From the NCBI GenBank assembly GCA_019038695.1, contig JAHOYZ010000004.1, positions 1 through 64,000 of the forward strand: DNA of 64,000 bases. The letters are read 5' to 3'. The notes beneath the pieces were generated by a model. It ran no database searches. It had not been told where the DNA came from and saw nothing but the letters and a program-made list of their open reading frames with translations. Positions 16,219 through 25,017 of the stretch are shown here, in pieces. Made by a program: the position numbers and the translations under genes. The DNA is from Candidatus Zixiibacteriota bacterium. GTDB lineage: Bacteria > Zixibacteria > MSB-5A5 > GN15 > FEB-12. Position 1 is the stretch's first letter, and each line of letters opens with the position of its first letter.

Positions 16219-18702
16219 TTGACTTCCATATGTAGACAGAGAGCACGGATTGCCCTGGTCTGCTGCATATTTCTGCTGGTCGGAGCTACTATTGGCTCGG
16301 CCCAACAGGTGTATCAGGTCGTCGATGTTAGCGTCGAGGGGAATCGGGTAGCAACACGCTCGCTAATAGTCGGCGTGTCATCGCTTGATGTTGGTACTTC
16401 TCTGACTCCTACTGCTATCGCCGAAACTATCAGGCGTCTTTACGGCTTGGGGATGTTTTCCGATGTTCGTATTGATGCCGAGCCGGTCACAGGCGGAGTC
16501 AAGGTATATATTATTGTCGCTGAGCTGCCCAAACTGGTCGGTCTCGAATTCTCTGGCAACAAGAAGATCAATACCAAGGACCTGAGAGAAGAACTGAAGC
16601 TCGGCGTTGGTGGATACATTTCCCCCTATCTTGTCCAGGAAAAGAAGAACGCAATACTTGAAACCTATGCAGAAAAGGGCTACTTCCGGGCCAATATCAT
16701 CCCGAACCTCAACTTCAATTCCGACTCTTCCGAAGCAATCCTGAGTTTCCAAATCGAAGAACGCTCCAAAGTCAAAGTCGAGACAGTCACCCTGACCGGT
16801 AACAAACGGGTCAAAGCCGATAAACTGATCAGTCAGATGCGTAATCGGAAGCGAGGATTCCTGAAAAGCTCTGACTTCGCTCAGGATAAGTACGAAGAAG
16901 ACCTTCAGAAAGTGATCGTCGAGTATCACAAGCGGGGATTTATCGACGCCCATCTTGTTTCCGACTCCATCGCTATCGACTCAGTCCGCAACCGTATGAC
17001 CATATTTCTGGACGTGTACGAGGGCCCTAAATACTATTTCGGTGAAGTCACTCTCAACGGTAACGAGGAATTGCCGGACAATGCGCTTATGAGCGTCATG
17101 AAGTTCAAAGCTGGTGATGTTTTTGATATAGAGAAGTATGAAGAATCCTGGAATGAATTGGGTTCCGCCTACTATGAGATCGGACACCTCCATGTTCGTA
17201 TAGCTGACGAACGTCATACGCGCACCGATTCGATTGTCGATGTTCAGTATGAGATTAGCGAGGGCGTGCCATCGCACGTCAACCTGGTGAACATCATAGG
17301 CAACCGTAAGACCAAAGAGAAAGTCATCCGCAGGGAACTGTCGGTACGACCAGGCCAGAAGTTCAGCCGAACGCGTCTGATTCGCTCGGTGCGTGATGTC
17401 ATGGCTCTGAATTTCTTCACCAATGCCGAGCCTATTCCGCTAAACCTGCCAAATGGTGATGTTGATATTGAGTTTCAAATCGAAGAGAAACAAACCGGCC
17501 AGATTTCGGCCGGGGCCGGGTATAACAGTCAGGATAAAGTAGTCGGTACTTTCGGCATGGGTATCCCGAACTTTCGGGGTAATGGACAAAACCTGTCGTT
17601 CAATGTCGAGTTTGGTAAACTCCGCAATTCTTTCTCGGTTTCCTTCACTGAACCATGGTTCATGGGCCGCCCAACTCTTATGGGTGTAAATGCTTTTGCT
17701 ACAAATCGACGCTGGTATGACGACTACACCGAAGGACGTACCGGCGGCTCGATTCGTCTGGGACGACGGTTACAGTGGCCCGACAATTACTTCCGAATCT
17801 ATGCCACATACGCGCTGGAACGGAACCGCTTCTTTGACTTTGACGAAACATACCTCGACCAGAATTCCTACAAATCACACCACTACTATGATGACCCGAC
17901 CACAGCCGACACGCCCTACGACGTCGCCCTCGACCAAACGGTTCACGGTCCGTATCCCGGTTCGATAATTCGCTATGGCGATGATACCCATACAGCCTCC
18001 AGAATCGCCATCTCCTTGATCCGTGATTCTCGTAATCTGCCTGAGTTCGCTACCGCAGGATCAATGATCTCATACCGAGTAGAAAACACTGGCGGTGTCA
18101 TGGGGGGTTACTGGAAATATCAGAAACACAGCATCTCGCTAGCCAAGTTTATACCATTGTTTGGTAACATCGCTCTGGCAGCCAAGGTCCATTACGGAGT
18201 CGTTACTTCGCCCGCTGGAGACAACCGTATCCTGATCTCAGATCGGTTCACTCCCGGAGGAACGAGCTATACGGGTATAGTACGCGGGTACGACGACGGC
18301 AGCCTTACTCCGGATTCGATGGTGACGCAATCCGACACTACTTTTTTCTACAGTGACCCCAACGCCATAGCAGGCCTCGACCCGGCTCAGGATACAACTT
18401 TTAGCAACTATAGCACTCGCGTTCGGGGCAAGTACATGCTGACCACCAATATCGAATTGCAAATACCGATTTCCCAACACCAACTGTATGCCTTGCTGTT
18501 TTTCGATGCTGGCAACTCGTGGCTGAATCGCTCCGACATACGGCCATTTCGAGATGTCTACCGCAGTGTTGGTCTTGGTTTTAGAATTGTGGTGCCAGCT
18601 ATCGGCACAATCGGGTTTGATTTCGGCTACGCCCTGGATGACGTCACTGGACAAGACAAGGGGTGGAAACCGCATTTCCAGATGGGAACAACGTTCAGAT
18701 AA
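16219..18702 (+). CDS. bamA: Outer membrane protein assembly factor BamA
   Basis: An 827-residue Omp85 protein that inserts beta-barrel proteins into the outer membrane. A signal peptide (to about residue 28, ending IGSAQQ) is followed by consecutive POTRA domains (about 30-430; typical segments are VEGNRVATRSLI, LEFSGNKKINTKDL, VTLTGNKRVKADKL and IIGNRKTKEKVIRREL). The C-terminal half is the surface-antigen barrel and ends with alternating hydrophobic residues and a terminal Phe-Arg. Translation appears to begin at TTG 16219, with AGGA four bases upstream. It lies six bases after rplU and upstream of ompH and lpxD, the classical envelope order. Confidence 0.94.
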   Translation: MTSICRQRARIALVCCIFLLVGATIGSAQQVYQVVDVSVEGNRVATRSLIVGVSSLDVGTSLTPTAIAETIRRLYGLGMFSDVRIDAEPVTGGVKVYIIVAELPKLVGLEFSGNKKINTKDLREELKLGVGGYISPYLVQEKKNAILETYAEKGYFRANIIPNLNFNSDSSEAILSFQIEERSKVKVETVTLTGNKRVKADKLISQMRNRKRGFLKSSDFAQDKYEEDLQKVIVEYHKRGFIDAHLVSDSIAIDSVRNRMTIFLDVYEGPKYYFGEVTLNGNEELPDNALMSVMKFKAGDVFDIEKYEESWNELGSAYYEIGHLHVRIADERHTRTDSIVDVQYEISEGVPSHVNLVNIIGNRKTKEKVIRRELSVRPGQKFSRTRLIRSVRDVMALNFFTNAEPIPLNLPNGDVDIEFQIEEKQTGQISAGAGYNSQDKVVGTFGMGIPNFRGNGQNLSFNVEFGKLRNSFSVSFTEPWFMGRPTLMGVNAFATNRRWYDDYTEGRTGGSIRLGRRLQWPDNYFRIYATYALERNRFFDFDETYLDQNSYKSHHYYDDPTTADTPYDVALDQTVHGPYPGSIIRYGDDTHTASRIAISLIRDSRNLPEFATAGSMISYRVENTGGVMGGYWKYQKHSISLAKFIPLFGNIALAAKVHYGVVTSPAGDNRILISDRFTPGGTSYTGIVRGYDDGSLTPDSMVTQSDTTFFYSDPNAIAGLDPAQDTTFSNYSTRVRGKYMLTTNIELQIPISQHQLYALLFFDAGNSWLNRSDIRPFRDVYRSVGLGFRIVVPAIGTIGFDFGYALDDVTGQDKGWKPHFQMGTTFR

Positions 18703-18725
18703 CAATAAACTTATTGGGGACCAAA

Positions 18726-19262
18726 ATGATTAGGATTCCGAAATTCGCGCTGGGATTGACCTTGGCTTTGGTGTTTGTGCTGTGGTGCAGCTCAGGAGTC
18801 GGCGCTCAAGGATTAAAAATCGGATACATCAAGGACGAACGTATCTACCAGGAATGGGATGCCTGGCTCAAAGCCCAAGAAGATTGGGTGACCGAAAGTA
18901 AGGCCTGGGATGAAGAGGCAAATACCAAGCAAGAGGCTCTCGAGGAATTAGTTGCGGAATATGAAAAACAGAAACTAATCCTGTCCGACGAAAAAAGAAG
19001 CGAACGTGAAGCCGCTATTCGAACCAAGGAAGCGGATCTCGATGCTTTTACGCGTCAGATTTACGGCCCACGTGGAACAGCCGAACAAAAGCAATCCCAG
19101 CTCATTCAACCCCTACTGGATCGATTGGCACGAGCGATAGAAACCCTGGCAATTGAGAGCGAGTACGATGTCATTTTCACTCTTCAGGGAATCGGCTATA
19201 TTAAAGAGAGTTATGAGGTGACCGACAAAGTCCTCGAGTTGCTTAATGAACTCGAAGAATAA
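18726..19262 (+). CDS. skp: OmpH/Skp-family periplasmic chaperone
   Basis: A 178-residue exported protein with a signal peptide ending SSGVGAQ and a mature start LKIGYIKDERIYQEW, typical of OmpH/Skp. The middle is a charged coiled coil (residues 50-130) that forms the tentacles holding unfolded outer-membrane proteins. The C-terminal IETLAIESEYDVIFTLQG is the family's beta-strand return. The open frame reaches back into bamA, but ATG 18726 is the start that gives a signal peptide. The end overlaps lpxD by 17 bases. Confidence 0.9.
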   Translation: MIRIPKFALGLTLALVFVLWCSSGVGAQGLKIGYIKDERIYQEWDAWLKAQEDWVTESKAWDEEANTKQEALEELVAEYEKQKLILSDEKRSEREAAIRTKEADLDAFTRQIYGPRGTAEQKQSQLIQPLLDRLARAIETLAIESEYDVIFTLQGIGYIKESYEVTDKVLELLNELEE

Positions 19263-20277
19263 TACACACTACACGCTTGAGGCTATCGCCAAGACGGTTG
19301 GCGGAACGGTTGAAGGCGACGGCGATGTCGAAATAACCGGCGTCGCCCCGATTGAATCGGCCACATCGTCGCAGATCAGCTTTGTAGCTGACGACCGTTA
19401 TAAGAAACATGTCGCCACTACTGCGGCGGGTGCCTTGGTTCTTGATGAGAATATCGAGTGTCCGCAGAAACCGGTTCTACGGCACTCTCTCCCCTACCTT
19501 GCCTTCGCTCGGATTATTGATCTTTTTCATCCGCACGAACCCCTGGTGGAGCCAGGCATCCATGAGACAGCCGTCGTTGCAGACAGTGCCCGGATTGATC
19601 CTACAGCGGGCATAGGTGCTCTGTGCCATGTTTGCGACGGAGCTGTAATTGGTCCCGGGTGCGAATTGTCATCATCTGTGTTCGTCGGACGTGATGCGAC
19701 GCTGGGGGAAAACTGCCGCATCTATCCGGGCGCCAGAATACTTGAACGGTCACGTATCGGCAACAACGTCATTATCCACGCTTCAACGGTGATTGGCTCT
19801 GACGGTTTCGGATATGCCGAATCCGATACCGGTCTCAGGAAGATCAAGCAAATCGGATGGGTGGAGATTGATGACGACGTTGAGCTTGGCTCCAACGTAT
19901 CGGTAGACCGTGGAGCGCTTGGTCCTACGCGAATCGGTCGGGGCACCAAAATCGATAACCTGGTGCAGATTGCTCATAACGTAGAAATTGGCCAACACTG
20001 CATTATCGTAGCACAGGTTGGCATTTCGGGCTCGACAAAGATCGGCGACGGAGTGGTTTTTGGAGGACAGGTAGGAGTGGTCGGCCATATTGAGATCGGT
20101 GACGGCGTTAAAGTTGGTGCTCAATCAGGAATCGCCAAGTCTGTCCCCGCCGGCAAGACAGTCTTCGGTAGTCCCGCCCTCGACATTATGACCACCATGA
20201 AAATAATAGCCTCCATGCCCAAACTACCCGATCTTCTCAAGAGAGTCACCAAGCTCGAAAAGAAGATGAACGAGTAG
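19246..20277 (+). CDS. lpxD: UDP-3-O-acylglucosamine N-acyltransferase LpxD
   Basis: Third step of lipid A synthesis: N-acylation of UDP-3-O-acyl-glucosamine with an acyl-ACP donor. Residues 1-100 form the uridine-binding N-domain (DGDVEITGVAPIESA, ISFVADDRY), and residues 105-320 are left-handed parallel beta-helix hexapeptide repeats. The catalytic histidine is His244 in NLVQIAHNVEIG. The C-terminal helix (LPDLLKRVTKLEKKMNE) is typical. It is translationally coupled to ompH by overlap. Its presence supports a lipopolysaccharide-bearing outer membrane. Confidence 0.95.
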   Translation: MNSKNNTHYTLEAIAKTVGGTVEGDGDVEITGVAPIESATSSQISFVADDRYKKHVATTAAGALVLDENIECPQKPVLRHSLPYLAFARIIDLFHPHEPLVEPGIHETAVVADSARIDPTAGIGALCHVCDGAVIGPGCELSSSVFVGRDATLGENCRIYPGARILERSRIGNNVIIHASTVIGSDGFGYAESDTGLRKIKQIGWVEIDDDVELGSNVSVDRGALGPTRIGRGTKIDNLVQIAHNVEIGQHCIIVAQVGISGSTKIGDGVVFGGQVGVVGHIEIGDGVKVGAQSGIAKSVPAGKTVFGSPALDIMTTMKIIASMPKLPDLLKRVTKLEKKMNE

Positions 20278-20865
20278 TCAGGTCGCCAGTTTCTCCTCGA
20301 GTTCAGCTATCTTGCGCCAATTAGCTTCCATCTCTCCAACGTGTATAATCACTCGATCCGTGTTACCGGCCGCCGCAGCCGATCGCACTAATTGGAGTAC
20401 CTCCCACTGACGCCTGTTGATGACCTTCCAGGACGCTACCTGGTTTCCAAGAGCTTCGACAGTCGCGTTCAATTCGTTCGCAATCGACCGGAGATGAGGT
20501 GTCGAGTCAAGCCCGTAAACCCGACTGACAAGATCACCAGCAGCCATTTCGCGTAGCCGTGCTTCAAGGACTGAGGCTACTCCGCGTGCACGTATCAAGG
20601 GCAAAATGGCCATGACTCCAATAGCAGTCAGCGCCGCGACCACCGCCGAAATCATGTACGGCATCAGCGTCATTGCGGCCAGTTCCAGACCACCTCCAGC
20701 CCGATCCATACCGGGAACGGAGACGATATCGCTAAAATACAGAATAATCGCGGCCGACAGGATGATCGTTGAACCGATCATCAGGGCTACTCTCCAATAC
20801 GCTCGCGCCAGACTACCCAAAGGCCATACCTCATAATGTATTACATCATCATATCGACGTAACAT
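20278..20865 (-). CDS. Membrane protein with HAMP-like segment, function unknown
   Basis: About 195-200 residues with two hydrophobic helices (YWRVALMIGSTIILSAAIIL and MISAVVAALTAIGVMAIL) enclosing a short external loop. A cytoplasmic region follows (LEARLREMAAGDLVSRVYGL, then HLRSIANELNATVEALGNQ) that resembles a HAMP linker plus a short coiled coil. There is no kinase, cyclase or methyl-accepting domain after it. The frame can start at GTG 20880 or ATG 20865; no ribosome binding site decides. The stop abuts the lpxD stop. I do not recognise a specific family. Confidence 0.6.
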   Translation of the reverse strand: MLRRYDDVIHYEVWPLGSLARAYWRVALMIGSTIILSAAIILYFSDIVSVPGMDRAGGGLELAAMTLMPYMISAVVAALTAIGVMAILPLIRARGVASVLEARLREMAAGDLVSRVYGLDSTPHLRSIANELNATVEALGNQVASWKVINRRQWEVLQLVRSAAAAGNTDRVIIHVGEMEANWRKIAELEEKLAT

Positions 20866-20960
20866 TAGTAGACGTCGCACATTACATATTATCTATCGAC
20901 CTCTCCAATGGGCTAACCTTAGTCCAATATCTGGGCGCTCGTGCGAAAATTCAGGACACC

Positions 20961-20992
20961 AAAAAAGCCCCGGACACAAGGCATCCGGGGCT
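20961..20992 (-). terminator. Rho-independent terminator of ssb
   Basis: On the minus strand AGCCCCGGA and TCCGGGGCT (20984-20992 and 20966-20974) form a 9-bp GC-rich stem with a 9-base loop, followed by a run of six T residues. Confidence 0.9.
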
Positions 20993-21018
20993 ATCGATAA
21001 TATTTGTTCAGGAATTAA

Positions 21019-21447
21019 TCAGAACGGCAGATCATCGTCATCCGCTGCGTTTTTGGGTTCCGGGGGTGCCCCTGCTGCCGGTGCGGAAGCCGCTGGTCGA
21101 CTTGCGCCGGAAGCATCATCACGATCGCCCAGAAATTGGAAGTTCTGGACTACTACTTCCGAGATATATCCTTTGGTACCGTCATCCTTATCCCAGCTCC
21201 TGTTATCAATCCGTCCCTCTATATACAGTTGTTTTCCTTTACGACAATATTCGTTGATAACCTCTGCCTGCTTCCCCCAGGCGACAATATTGTGCCAGGT
21301 GGTCTTTTCCTGCTTCTGGCCGTCCTGACTGGTCCAGCGCTCATTAGTAGCTAAGCTGAAGTTGACAACTGCACGCGAGCTTGTTGTGTACTTTAGCTCC
21401 GGGTCTTTACCCAGCCTACCGACGAGAATTACTTTGTTCACACTCAT
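21019..21447 (-). CDS. ssb: Single-stranded DNA-binding protein
   Basis: A 142-residue SSB. The N-terminal OB fold (VNKVILVGRLGKDPELKY, TWHNIVAWGKQAEVINEYC, LYIEGRIDNRSW) is followed by an Ala/Pro-rich linker and the acidic tip DDDDLPF that recruits repair and replication partners. AAGGG precedes ATG 21447 and a terminator follows, so the gene appears to be monocistronic. Confidence 0.96.
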   Translation of the reverse strand: MSVNKVILVGRLGKDPELKYTTSSRAVVNFSLATNERWTSQDGQKQEKTTWHNIVAWGKQAEVINEYCRKGKQLYIEGRIDNRSWDKDDGTKGYISEVVVQNFQFLGDRDDASGASRPAASAPAAGAPPEPKNAADDDDLPF

Positions 21448-21631
21448 GGTTTCCCTTTCTTGATGTGCCCTTCCATGAAATCAAACGTCCTCCTACCAAG
21501 AGACTCCGCAGCGAAGGCATATTAGATTAAATATACAATCTCTGTATCTCCATTGTCAAGGTACAGGATATTTTCCTTGAATGGCCAGACGCAATCACAT
21601 ATTGTACGGGTACTCTTTTGAAGGTATGAAC

Positions 21632-22453
21632 ATGACTAAATGGCTCAACACTGACGATGCTATCGTTACAATTGTACAGTTTCTCGTCAACCGCCTGAAA
21701 CGATCCAAGATGTCGGGCTATGTCGTAGGGTTATCAGGAGGAATTGATTCCGCTGTGGCGGCAGCCCTGGCGGTTGAAGCGGTCGGAGAAGATAAGGTCA
21801 TGGGATTGGTAATGCCGTATCGTGGCTCTTCTGAAAGTTCCTTGACTGATGCTGAGACTCTTGTCCGACAATTGAGAATCGAGCACCGGGTAATCGACAT
21901 CTCACCAATGATTGATGCCTATTATGACACTATCGATGATAACAATCGTTTCCGGGCCGGCAATAAGATGTCGCGCGAACGAATGGCTATCCTATTCGAT
22001 GCTGCGGCAGAGACCGGTCGGTTGGTCCTGGGTACTGGAAATCGCACCGAGATTTGTTTGGGCTATACCACCTGGTTTGGCGATTCCGCCTGTTCTGTAA
22101 ATCCAATTGGCGATCTGTACAAAACCGAAGTACGGCTGATCGCCTCTGCTCTCAACATCCCCGAAAAGATTACCTCCAAAGCCCCCTCGGCTGACCTTTG
22201 GACGGGACAAACCGATGAAGATGAAATCGGCGTACGATATGAACAGATCGACGCTATTCTGTTCCGAATAATTGAGGAAGGAATTGGATCGGAAGACGAG
22301 CTTCTCAAAGACGGATTTGACCGCGATGATGTTAGTCGCGTCGTCACTCTGATCAACCGTAACTGGTTCAAACGCACTATGCCGGAAGTCGCCTCTCTCG
22401 GACGATGTCCTATCCCGCAGCAAGTTCTCAATTCCGACGCCAAGAAAACATAA
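21632..22453 (+). CDS. nadE: NH3-dependent NAD+ synthetase
   Basis: Final step of NAD synthesis, amidation of nicotinic acid adenine dinucleotide. The PP-loop VGLSGGIDSAVAAAL, TGNRTEICLGYTTWFGDSA and the C-terminal IPEKITSKAPSADLWTGQTDE are conserved. No glutaminase domain is present, so ammonia is the expected nitrogen donor. The frame opens at 21581, but AAGG lies seven bases before ATG 21632, giving MTKWLNTDDAIV as the N-terminus. The stop overlaps the rsmI start by one base, starting a nadE-rsmI-PAP2-lgt operon. Confidence 0.92.
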   Translation: MTKWLNTDDAIVTIVQFLVNRLKRSKMSGYVVGLSGGIDSAVAAALAVEAVGEDKVMGLVMPYRGSSESSLTDAETLVRQLRIEHRVIDISPMIDAYYDTIDDNNRFRAGNKMSRERMAILFDAAAETGRLVLGTGNRTEICLGYTTWFGDSACSVNPIGDLYKTEVRLIASALNIPEKITSKAPSADLWTGQTDEDEIGVRYEQIDAILFRIIEEGIGSEDELLKDGFDRDDVSRVVTLINRNWFKRTMPEVASLGRCPIPQQVLNSDAKKT

Positions 22454-23163
22454 TGGATAACTCGAACGGCAAGCTCTACCTCGTCCCCACACCCATAGGC
22501 AACATGGGAGATATCACTCAACGAGCACTTGAAGTACTCGGCGAGGTTGATATTGTTGCCTGCGAGGACACTCGACGTAGCGGCAGCTTGCTGAAGAAAC
22601 TGGGGCTTAGCAAGAAGCTCGTCAGTTACCATGATTTCAACGAATCGACAAGAGCAGGACAATTGCTGGATTCCATACAAGAGGGGAAGTCTGTTGCCGT
22701 TATCACCGACGCCGGAACTCCGGGCATATCGGACCCAGCTTACCGCGTCGTCCGTGCCGCCATAGACGCCGATATTGAGATCATCCCCCTGCCAGGCCCC
22801 AGTTCCATACTCCCGGCTCTGACTGCCTCTGGCCTGCCAACCGACCGGTTTTTTTTCGAAGGATTTCTCCCCAATAAATCGGGCGCACGGCGCACGCGTT
22901 TGGGTAAGTTGCTGGACATACCGCACACGCTGATCTTCCTCGAATCCCCGCACCGGGTAGTGAAGTGCCTGACAGATATTCAGGAACAGTTCGGTGATCG
23001 TCAGGCATGCCTGGCTCGCGAGATTACCAAATTGCACGAACAGTTCCTGCGCGGATCGATTGGTGACATCCTGGTAGCAATTTCAGGGCGAAGCATCAAG
23101 GGCGAAATCGTCCTGGTAGTGGCCGGGGCTGATCGACGTACATCCAGGAAGGGTGCCGAGTGA
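22453..23163 (+). CDS. rsmI: 16S rRNA (cytidine-1402-2'-O)-methyltransferase RsmI
   Basis: SAM-dependent tetrapyrrole-methylase-fold enzyme that methylates the 2'-OH of C1402 in 16S rRNA. Diagnostic segments are YLVPTPIGNMGDITQRAL, CEDTRRSG, VITDAGTPGISDPAYR and LPGPSSILPAL. Its 236 residues are slightly short of the 280 typical of Escherichia coli because the C-terminal extension is reduced. TAATG couples it to nadE and the stop overlaps the next GTG start. Confidence 0.92.
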   Translation: MDNSNGKLYLVPTPIGNMGDITQRALEVLGEVDIVACEDTRRSGSLLKKLGLSKKLVSYHDFNESTRAGQLLDSIQEGKSVAVITDAGTPGISDPAYRVVRAAIDADIEIIPLPGPSSILPALTASGLPTDRFFFEGFLPNKSGARRTRLGKLLDIPHTLIFLESPHRVVKCLTDIQEQFGDRQACLAREITKLHEQFLRGSIGDILVAISGRSIKGEIVLVVAGADRRTSRKGAE

Positions 23164-24074
23164 ACCGTTCTCTCCTGAGTCGCTCCTATCTGTTTGACCG
23201 TCTCATCGCAGGTTACTCGCTCCTGATGATTCTAGCCATTCTCCTTCTCGGGAGGCCACTGAACCAGTACGTAGATGAGATATTCTTCTATACCGGAGTA
23301 GTAGTATTAGTCACCGTGATAGTACACTGGTTAAGTGAAGACCAGGGTGGAATGTATCGTCTCCTGCGGCTGCTGTATCCGCTTATCCTCTTTACATTTC
23401 TATACCGCACAACGGGTGGCTTGATGTTCCTCCTCTTCGACGGATTTTTCGACGGCCAACTCTGCGCTTTCGAGAAGTCGCTGTTTGGCGTCAACCCAAC
23501 TTTGTATATTGACCGCAACTTGCTGTCTCCCTGGCTCACCGAACCGATATCTTTGTGCTATTTCAGCTATTACCTGATGATACCCGTTTTCTTCATTACG
23601 GCCTACGTTCGTGGTAGTTACGCCCTGATACGCAGTGCGATGAGCGCCATCTGCATTATGTTTTTCCTTTCATATCTGTTGTTTTTCCTGTACCCTATCG
23701 AGGGTCCTCGCTGGCATTTTGTCGGACTTTACCAGAATGCCGTAGAGGGATCGGTTTTCAGGCAGTTGGTGGAAATCGTTATTGAGAAAGGAGCAGTTCG
23801 CGGAGGTTGTATGCCATCCTCACACTTTGGAGTGGCCCTGGTGCTGTTGATGTACACCTTCCGCTACTATGCGCGTTCGGTCGCCTGGACGGCTTCAGTA
23901 TTCACGCTGGGTCTTGGAGTCGGCACGGTATGGGGGCGCTTTCATTATGTCTCGGACGTAGTGGTCGGAGGACTGCTGGGATTGATTGCGACACTAGTAA
24001 TCTGGAAGTACTCGACAGACAAGCAAGTACAGCCCCGGTCATCAATTCGGAAAGAAGCTAACAATGTGTCCTGA
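23160..24074 (+). CDS. PAP2-superfamily membrane phosphatase
   Basis: A polytopic protein with about six membrane helices. The phosphatase signature is spread as YPIEGPRW, GGCMPSSHFGVAL and WGRFHYVSDVVVGG, which supply the conserved Arg and the two His of the PAP2 site. Family members hydrolyse lipid phosphates such as phosphatidic acid, phosphatidylglycerophosphate or undecaprenyl pyrophosphate; the substrate cannot be told from sequence. The layout with a long N-terminal region resembles inositol-phosphoryl-transfer-like PAP2 proteins. GTG 23160 overlaps rsmI by four bases. Confidence 0.82.
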   Translation: MNRSLLSRSYLFDRLIAGYSLLMILAILLLGRPLNQYVDEIFFYTGVVVLVTVIVHWLSEDQGGMYRLLRLLYPLILFTFLYRTTGGLMFLLFDGFFDGQLCAFEKSLFGVNPTLYIDRNLLSPWLTEPISLCYFSYYLMIPVFFITAYVRGSYALIRSAMSAICIMFFLSYLLFFLYPIEGPRWHFVGLYQNAVEGSVFRQLVEIVIEKGAVRGGCMPSSHFGVALVLLMYTFRYYARSVAWTASVFTLGLGVGTVWGRFHYVSDVVVGGLLGLIATLVIWKYSTDKQVQPRSSIRKEANNVS

Positions 24075-24873
24075 GTTATTTCATATCGGCTCTCTCCCCA
24101 TTCGTGGATACGGAATCATGCTGGCCCTGTCGTTCTTCGTGGGCGTTCTGTATATCAGGTACGTGTGTCGGAAATATGAACGTCCCTTCGAGCAATACCT
24201 CGCCATCGCATACATAATGATCTTTGGCGGTGTGATCGGAGCCAGGCTGTTCTATATCCTGTTCCACCTGAGCGAATTCAGTAACGATTGGTCGTCTGCG
24301 TTCAATCCATTTAGTTCAGAGAATTTCGGTATTGCGGGCTTGAATCTGTACGGCGGTGTACTGGTGGCTATCGCCGGCTCCATGGCCTACACGCGATGGA
24401 AACGCTTGTCGGTGCTGGACACATTCGATTACTTCTCTCCAACCCTGGGTCTTGGTCTGGGGCTCACTCGTATAGGTTGTTTTCTCAATGGATGTTGCTT
24501 TGGTACGCCTACCGATCTGCCCTGGGGCATGTCATTCCCGGCAGGATCGCTACCTTACTTCGCATACCACGATGCGGCATTGCACCCGGCCCAGTTGTAC
24601 AGTTCGCTCTACGGTTTGGGTCTGTTTCTCGTTCTTCATTACATGATGAAGCGGCGAGCCTTCGTCGGACAGCTGGTCGCCATACTCTTTATGGTCGAGG
24701 CAATCTTCCGCTTCGCGATTGAGTATGTCAGGTACTATGAAGATGCTATGCACTTTTCTTTCGATGGCCTCGAACCAACCTACAACCAGTTGATATCGGT
24801 AGTGATGTTCCTGGCGGGACTCGGGATATATATCTGGCAAAACAAACATGGCCGGCTGACGTCCAATCCGTAA
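24064..24873 (+). CDS. lgt: Prolipoprotein diacylglyceryl transferase
   Basis: Attaches diacylglycerol to the lipobox cysteine of prolipoproteins in the inner membrane. The signature RIGCFLNGCCFG, the upstream GLNLYGGVL and the downstream HPAQLYSSLYGL are diagnostic, within seven predicted helices. It overlaps the PAP2 gene by 11 bases and ends the operon. The YCF48 lipoprotein at 27.8-29.4 kb would be a substrate. Confidence 0.94.
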   Translation: MCPELFHIGSLPIRGYGIMLALSFFVGVLYIRYVCRKYERPFEQYLAIAYIMIFGGVIGARLFYILFHLSEFSNDWSSAFNPFSSENFGIAGLNLYGGVLVAIAGSMAYTRWKRLSVLDTFDYFSPTLGLGLGLTRIGCFLNGCCFGTPTDLPWGMSFPAGSLPYFAYHDAALHPAQLYSSLYGLGLFLVLHYMMKRRAFVGQLVAILFMVEAIFRFAIEYVRYYEDAMHFSFDGLEPTYNQLISVVMFLAGLGIYIWQNKHGRLTSNP

Positions 24874-24878
24874 CGCCT

Positions 24879-24907
24879 GCCCGGTAGGGCAATTCGCTAC
24901 CGCGGGC
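24879..24907 (+). terminator. Possible terminator after lgt
   Basis: GCCCGGTAG and CTACCGCGGGC can pair with a 2-base bulge. The following GCTTTCTCC is a weak U-tract. Low to moderate support. Confidence 0.4.
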
Positions 24908-24955
24908 GCTTTCTCCAACCTACCGTTTCGTAAGCTATTGATAAATATAATGAAA

Positions 24956-24986
24956 GCGGCCACTCCCTATTGTAGGAAGCGGCCGC
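24956..24986 (-). terminator. Hairpin terminator of the M14 peptidase gene
   Basis: On the minus strand GCGGCCGCTTCC and GGGAGTGGCCGC form a 12-bp stem (two wobble pairs) with loop TACAATA, followed by TTTCATTATATTT. Confidence 0.65.
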
Positions 24987-25017
24987 CATTGTCTATCTTA
25001 AGTTTTGTTCCTGGCTC

